Part shown: positions 59,469 to 64,000 of the stretch, piece after piece
How positions within the stretch are numbered: position 1 is the stretch's first letter
How the letters are laid out: each line of letters opens with the position of its first letter
Source: DIGJ01 sp041821315
Lineage (GTDB): Bacteria; Bacillota; Clostridia; Lachnospirales; Lachnospiraceae
Direction of reading: 5' to 3'
DNA length: 64,000 nt
Assembly (NCBI GenBank): GCA_041821315.1
Contig: JBGUEO010000010.1
Location: 1 to 64,000, forward strand
The notes under the pieces: model-generated
Told to the model about the DNA's origin: nothing
Databases searched by the model: none
The model's input: the letters and a program-made list of their open reading frames with translations, nothing else
Translations under genes and position numbers: made by a program

Positions 59469-61391
59469 TCACACAAAAATATTGTTATCTTTAAGAATGA
59501 TATCAATTTTTCGGTCCGCGACCCTAGTGCTATTTACTGAAATTTGATTAAACTTTGGGTCCACAACCAGTTCAAAATATAACGAGAGCTTATCTTTGAA
59601 ATAACCCTCAATTACCTCAATCTCATAATCATAAGTTTTAAACTCATTATCTTTTAATGCCGCAGCCATTGCAGGTTTTAATGTTTTTGCAAGATGAACC
59701 AACTCAACATCATCAATAGGCAAAGAGAAAAACTGTCTTGCAGGTGACCAGCTATCACCTACCGGTGTATGAAATGACCACTTATAGGCTTTTCTACGAA
59801 ATATAGTTTCTAAATTCTTTTTCTTTTTTTCAATCTCAACCTGTGAATATATCAAACCTTGTATTTCATACATAAAATGTATATGAATATATCTCAAATC
59901 TTCGAGACTATTAGTCTCCAAATTCCTGACAAACAACCAATCTAGATATTTTTCCGCATTTCTTACTTTTGCGATTAACTCGGTGTCATGGAAGCATGTA
60001 TTATAACGGCGCATAACTCTTTCTACCCACACAGCTTGTGACTTTGATCTTATTGTATCATATGTATCATCATGCAGTTCTGACTTAATACTTTTCACTG
60101 CAAGATCTCCAGCTCGGTAATGTCTATTTTCAACTATATCCTTTGCGTTAAGTGAAATATACTCTCTAATACAAATAACCAATATTAATGCATCTACTTC
60201 ATCCTCATTTTTATATTTTGTATTTTCCTGAAACATTTTGAGAAAGTACTTTACATTTTCAGCAGCTCTCTTGTACTTATCTTTCTCATTACTTGTAGTT
60301 TTTTCTTTTGCAAATACCCAACAAGCCATATCTAAATAGCTTTCATTAAGAAAAGAGTCTACACTATCAATTCGAACTTTAATTGACGCTAATTTCTTAT
60401 AAAAATCTGCATCATCAGTTTTACTATATTCGAGCTCTGACACATTTTCTGCAACATGAATAATATCATATTCTGAACCAAGACTCTCATGCTCTATCAA
60501 TTTGACATAAACAGTTTCTAACAACCCATGTTTATGTCTTCCATGGCAATATGTTTTTTTATTGTAGAATTGAGCATAGCCTCCAATCATGTTATAAGTT
60601 CGATTTATTTCTTCGCTATTATCAAGATATAAATTCCAATCCAGTTTACCTCTGATACTCTGAATTTGTCTCTCCCATCCTCTTGCAATAGTCTGCATGG
60701 TGGTTTTAGCTTCTAAAATAAAAGCCGGCAACAGTTCTTTTTCAAGCTCATATTTGAGAAATGCCATCATCTCACCATTTACCGTTGATATCCTAGCACG
60801 TGAATTGTCTATATTTTCGTATGAAGGCTTTCTCAAAAATTCGCCCAAGGTTTTACTGCCAAATTTGCCTTCAAATCTACTGCATAAAAATAGTAATTTG
60901 TACTTCTCATTCTCATCTCTAAAACTGTCCATCTTAAAGTCAAACAAATCATTAATTCTTACTATCAGACTATCCTTATCAGTCCTGGCAATGCCCCTCT
61001 TTAATGATTCAGAATCCATGTCGTAACACTCAGATGTATGAGATGATAACGCCTTACACATAGCACTCAAATCCAATTCCTCTGAATTTAACTTTCTTCT
61101 TGTTCCCATCGCATAGCAGCTATTTACTTTTATATATTGCTCCGGCTCTATTAAATACTGCTCTACAAACCAAGCCTCCGAATAAATATATTTTCGTTCT
61201 ATATCTGTCATCAGCATATCTTCTAACAATTTCCAATTAGATTCCTTCCTATAATCTTTCGAATATATGTTGATTTTTAATCGTAGAACATCCTGTTGAA
61301 CACTTCTCTTCATTTCGGGAAAAGGAACATATTCTTCTTCAGTTATTTTCCCCCCAGGTGCAAATTTAGCAAACATTACAACATGTTTCAT
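59469..61391 (-). CDS. Large protein of unknown function (640 residues)
   Basis: Starts MKHVVMFAKFAPGGKI, has a charged, mostly helical body (segments such as TRRKLNSEELDLSAMCKALSS and AFILEAKTTMQTIARGWERQ) and ends in a beta-rich domain (IEVIEGYFKDKLSLYFELV). No transmembrane helix, Walker, nuclease or methylase motif is visible. It is the largest gene in the mobile element, 220 bases from an XRE gene, an arrangement common for defence or toxin cargo; function is open. Confidence 0.65.
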   Translation of the reverse strand: MKHVVMFAKFAPGGKITEEEYVPFPEMKRSVQQDVLRLKINIYSKDYRKESNWKLLEDMLMTDIERKYIYSEAWFVEQYLIEPEQYIKVNSCYAMGTRRKLNSEELDLSAMCKALSSHTSECYDMDSESLKRGIARTDKDSLIVRINDLFDFKMDSFRDENEKYKLLFLCSRFEGKFGSKTLGEFLRKPSYENIDNSRARISTVNGEMMAFLKYELEKELLPAFILEAKTTMQTIARGWERQIQSIRGKLDWNLYLDNSEEINRTYNMIGGYAQFYNKKTYCHGRHKHGLLETVYVKLIEHESLGSEYDIIHVAENVSELEYSKTDDADFYKKLASIKVRIDSVDSFLNESYLDMACWVFAKEKTTSNEKDKYKRAAENVKYFLKMFQENTKYKNEDEVDALILVICIREYISLNAKDIVENRHYRAGDLAVKSIKSELHDDTYDTIRSKSQAVWVERVMRRYNTCFHDTELIAKVRNAEKYLDWLFVRNLETNSLEDLRYIHIHFMYEIQGLIYSQVEIEKKKKNLETIFRRKAYKWSFHTPVGDSWSPARQFFSLPIDDVELVHLAKTLKPAMAAALKDNEFKTYDYEIEVIEGYFKDKLSLYFELVVDPKFNQISVNSTRVADRKIDIILKDNNIFV

Positions 61392-61614
61392 AGTGTGCTC
61401 CTTCCTTCTCTATTAAAAGTCTTTCATTTCATTACTTCATCTTTTGTTAATTCTCATAATATTTGTAATGCATTCAGCTACATATTCCATTCTTTATGTA
61501 GTAAAACACACACTGTGCTCATACACTATCTGTTTCACCTTCAAGTACGATACTTTAATTTTCCTTATTCTTCATTTTTCCGAGTTGCCAAAGATAATTC
61601 CCATGCTTTCTCCT

Positions 61615-61923
61615 CTACAGTTCATCTAATAAACGAATAATTTGCTTTTTCTTCTCTATATTCTCTTTAATATTAATGGTTTTACTTTTAGCTCCGAATA
61701 ATATGTAATCTATTGATTTTTCAAGATATTGAGCTATTACATATAAGTATTCAATTTTACATGCTGCTCTGCCATTTTCAATTCGTGAAAGTTGATCTTT
61801 ACCTATACCTATTATATCGGCAAAATCTATTGCTTTAAACCCTTTATTTTTTCTTGCATCTTGTATTCTTTTTCCCATATCTTTCATAGTGTCTTCTGTA
61901 AATAATTTAACGTCTCTTTCCAT
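61615..61923 (-). CDS. XRE-family HTH regulator
   Basis: 102 residues. HTH in MGKRIQDARKNKGFKAIDFADIIGIGKDQLSRIENGRAACK, then YVIAQYLEKSIDYILFG as in phage-type repressors, and a basic C-terminal helix. Lies upstream of the 640-residue gene in the same direction and may regulate it. Confidence 0.8.
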   Translation of the reverse strand: MERDVKLFTEDTMKDMGKRIQDARKNKGFKAIDFADIIGIGKDQLSRIENGRAACKIEYLYVIAQYLEKSIDYILFGAKSKTINIKENIEKKKQIIRLLDEL

Positions 61924-62016
61924 ATAAAAATATCCATCCTTTCGTTTTCCAAAGCTCGATAAACGTTTAAGGACGGATAATTGCTCCTGCTATATGAATT
62001 TTTGCGCAAAAAAATA

Positions 62017-62066
62017 GGACGCACGAGAAAGGCCAGTCCTAAACTGGTTATCTTTCCCATGCGTCC
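62017..62066 (-). terminator. Terminator with bulged long hairpin
   Basis: GGACGCA/TGCGTCC closes a stem continued by GAAAG/CTTTC and CCAGT/ACTGG; on the minus strand TATTTTTTT follows. Ends the transcript of the 62.2-kb gene. A second hairpin (AGCAGG...CCTGCT, about 62084-62102) is adjacent. Confidence 0.8.
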
Positions 62067-62196
62067 ACGGCGAGTCCGATCTAGCAGGCATCAGTCCTGC
62101 TTGTAACCATCGTCTCCCATATCATGAGGCCCTCTTTAAATTGTCTTTGTCATATAAGCATCTGCTATACCTGATGTTAACTGCAATGTGATTCTG

Positions 62197-62412
62197 TTAG
62201 ATAAATACTTTTCCTTCTCTATCTGCCCGGGCAATCAACATTCCCTCTGTGTACTTTTTCAATACCATTACTCTGGTACATCTATTTGTATGGCATCTGA
62301 TAATCATGCCTGGTAAAACAGCTGCATCATCATTACCCGTAAGTAAATATGCCATTTTCATACTTTTTCTACATTTCTTACAATAAAATTCAATTTGTTT
62401 TAATTCTCTCAT
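62197..62412 (-). CDS. Small zinc-ribbon protein
   Basis: 71 residues with CKKC near residue 11 and CHTNRC near residue 40, a likely zinc ribbon, then VMVLKKYTEGMLIARAD. Possible nucleic-acid binding protein. Function unknown. Confidence 0.6.
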   Translation of the reverse strand: MRELKQIEFYCKKCRKSMKMAYLLTGNDDAAVLPGMIIRCHTNRCTRVMVLKKYTEGMLIARADREGKVFI

Positions 62413-62585
62413 CGTTCAGTCTGCTCCTTTACAATACAAAATCATCAGTAACATTTTGTACTTGAAAGAAAAAGGGAATCACCTTTGCAAGCTTATCTGG
62501 TGGGAGTTCCGTCGCATACCTGTCTAATATGCCCCAACCATATGCTGATCTTTGAAGCCAACTGATTACATGTCACCACACATAA

Positions 62586-62837
62586 TCAGACTCCAGTTTT
62601 CCCTTCTACAAACCAGAGATTGTTATCCTCATAAAAAAGATAACTTTCTCTTCCATCAACAACACATGTATATCTCATTCCTACACCACCTGCCTTCATG
62701 CTGGCAGCTCGTCGAATATCTTTCACACGCTGAATTTCATATACGTTGCCATCTTTCCATATAAAACTTTTTGGTGTTAATACACCTTCTTTGGAAAACT
62801 CAGCAGTAACATCCACATATACCTTTACAATCTCCAT
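62586..62837 (-). CDS. Small protein linked to Y-family polymerase genes
   Basis: 83 residues: PKSFIWKDGNVYEIQRVKDIRRAASMKAGGVGMRYTCVVDGRESYLFYEDNNLWFVEG. The pattern is like the DUF6504-type proteins that accompany translesion polymerases (from memory). It lies 15 bases after the LexA-like gene and is likely co-transcribed. Confidence 0.6.
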   Translation of the reverse strand: MEIVKVYVDVTAEFSKEGVLTPKSFIWKDGNVYEIQRVKDIRRAASMKAGGVGMRYTCVVDGRESYLFYEDNNLWFVEGKTGV

Positions 62838-62852
62838 GCTACAACCACCTCC

Positions 62853-63074
62853 TTACATTATTTCAATAGCTCTTGGACTTCCTTCTAATCGGCGGATATA
62901 TCCCTTTTCTTCTAATTGCTTCAAATAATGATGTGCACTTGACGCTGAAGCAAGTCCCGCCATTTCTGCAATTTCTCTGACAGTAGGTGGAAAACCGTGC
63001 TGCTTCAGGAAATCACATAAAAAGTCATAGATTTTATTCTGTTTATCATTTAAATCGTATCTCATATTAGCCAT
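62853..63074 (-). CDS. LexA-like DNA-binding headpiece
   Basis: 73 residues from ATG 63074 (AAGGAGGTATTT). NKIYDFLCDFLKQHGFPPTVREIAEMAGLASASSAHHYLKQLEEKGYIRRLEGSPRAIEI is the LexA winged HTH almost intact, but the self-cleaving peptidase domain is absent. It could bind SOS-type boxes without being RecA-inducible, so it would act as a constitutive or competing repressor. Confidence 0.85.
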   Translation of the reverse strand: MANMRYDLNDKQNKIYDFLCDFLKQHGFPPTVREIAEMAGLASASSAHHYLKQLEEKGYIRRLEGSPRAIEIM

Positions 63075-63201
63075 ACTTAAATACCTCCTTTTACCCGAAA
63101 TATCCGATCGGATGAGTCGTATGATCCTCTTTCGCATTCACAGATGAGAGAATCTTATCACGGTACATAAGTCCTCTTTGAACACTATTGAATCCAAATC
63201 T

Positions 63202-64000
63202 TCACCTAATGGTATCCACCGCATCATCCAAATTCATCTGTTTTTCTCTTAGCTCTACACTAGAGAACAAATCCATCTGTTCCCAGTAATTGTCGTTGAC
63301 AAGATCAGCACCTCGGACTCCTACACTTCTGATTGGCTTTCGCCAGTTGTAATTTTCCTTGAATATCCGATACGCTTCGGATGCAATCTCGCCGGTAATA
63401 TTCGTGGCATGGTCAATCTTATGCTGTCTGATAAATGAATAAAGTTCATTATCCCTCACACTTATTTCAACCACCCTGCACTTAAATCCATTATCTCGAA
63501 GTCTTGCGGCTACACTCTCTGCTAGAATGTAAAGAACAATTTTTACATCCTCATCATTCTCTAAATCTCTTGGAGTAGTAGTGCTATTTCCAATAGACTT
63601 TATTGGTGCATGTGTATGTTCCATTTTTACAGGTGAGTCATCATAGCCATTCGCAAATGCCCACAGAATACCACCTATCTTGCCAAGCTGTGACATTAAC
63701 AGATGTTCATCTGTTCGTGCTAAGTCTCCAATTGTCTTGATTCCAAATCGCGCTAACTTCTGATTGGTACTCCGTCCTACATATAAAAGATCAGATACAG
63801 GAAGTGCCCATGCTTTACTCTTGAATTCATCTTCGTACATGGTTGTAATAGCATCTGGTTTCTTATAATCAGAACCAAGTTTAGCAAAAATCTTATTAAA
63901 GGATATACGGTTATGCCCACTTCTGATTTCATACGATTACTGATTTCTTTTGCTATCTTGTAACCATCACCTTTTAATGAACTACTGGCGGTTATATCCA
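63202..64000 (-). pseudogene. Y-family DNA polymerase (UmuC/DinB-like), frameshifted and partial
   Basis: The minus strand reads GYKIAKEISNRMKSEVGIT, then after about ten missing bases near 63906 continues in another frame as ISFNKIFAKLGSDYKKPDAI and on through WALPVSDLLYVGRST, the thumb and little-finger domains, to MDLFSS and the end at 63202. The lost residues fall in the conserved (S)xGIS motif of the active site. The 5' end lies outside the window. Confidence 0.8.

Noticed and set aside
62420..62585. Minus-strand 47-codon open frame (SWLQRSAYGWGILDRY...)
   Set aside because: No start codon or ribosome binding site; could be a remnant, but support is too thin to list.
1..64000. CRISPR arrays and intact insertion sequences
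   Set aside because: No regularly spaced repeat series and no transposase frame were seen anywhere in the window.

Overview
The window looks like chromosomal DNA of a low-GC Gram-positive anaerobe, most likely a Lachnospiraceae (Clostridium cluster XIVa) relative. Clues are the AT-rich composition, strong AGGAGG-type ribosome binding sites, near-consensus sigma-A promoters, a T-box leader, a cdaA-cdaR pair, wall teichoic acid genes, a YesMN-controlled glycan locus and RepA_N/tyrosine-integrase elements typical of clostridial ICEs. Species cannot be fixed from the sequence.

Region 1 (1-36 kb) is mostly core genome on the minus strand. At the left edge is an rRNA-type promoter and leader running out of the window, followed by two tRNA-Ser genes. 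Next come a housekeeping operon (ycxB-like, tsaE, tsaB, rimI, a Cys-pair protein, rnz, a membrane-anchored protein, tsaD, ispD) and an mgtC-like gene on the plus strand. A nine-gene wall teichoic acid operon (pyruvyl transferase, CDP-polyol polymerases, tarI, tarJ, tagG, tagH, tagD) ends in an unexpected Panacea/SocA-like gene. leuA has a leucine T-box, and beyond it is an operon with an HPr-like gene, cdaR, cdaA and two membrane proteins. A beta-glucan locus follows: an intracellular GH5, a CUT1 ABC importer, YesN/YesM, and a divergent secreted GH5 whose catalytic domain appears to be interrupted by a discoidin-like domain. From 32.4 to 37.5 kb are small accessory genes, two WYL regulators and truncated genes (TfoX, VOC, peptide deformylase).

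Region 2 (37.5-51 kb) is an accretion zone of mobile DNA. Three copies of a repeat sharing a 28-bp core (38.58, 47.59, 50.90 kb) sit beside integrase or RepA_N/excisionase-like genes, mostly decayed. Between the first two copies is the most interesting functional unit: a DeoR-type regulator divergent from an operon for an NhaC-family transporter, an MtnK-like kinase, a divergent MtnA-like isomerase, a RbsD/FucU-like mutarotase, a class II aldolase and an Fe-alcohol dehydrogenase. I read this as a transferable 5-deoxypentose / methylthioribose salvage module (DHAP-shunt type) with its own transporter and mutarotase. Between the second and third copies lie a hipBA pair with two palindromic operators and remnants of an ATPase and repA.

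Region 3 (51-64 kb) is a second integrative element, perhaps still partly functional. It carries an intact tyrosine integrase, RHH and excisionase-like proteins, a MazF-family toxin, two small resolvase-fold proteins, many HTH regulators, several unknown genes (including a 640-residue protein), a LexA-like headpiece and a Y-family DNA polymerase gene that appears to be broken by a short deletion.
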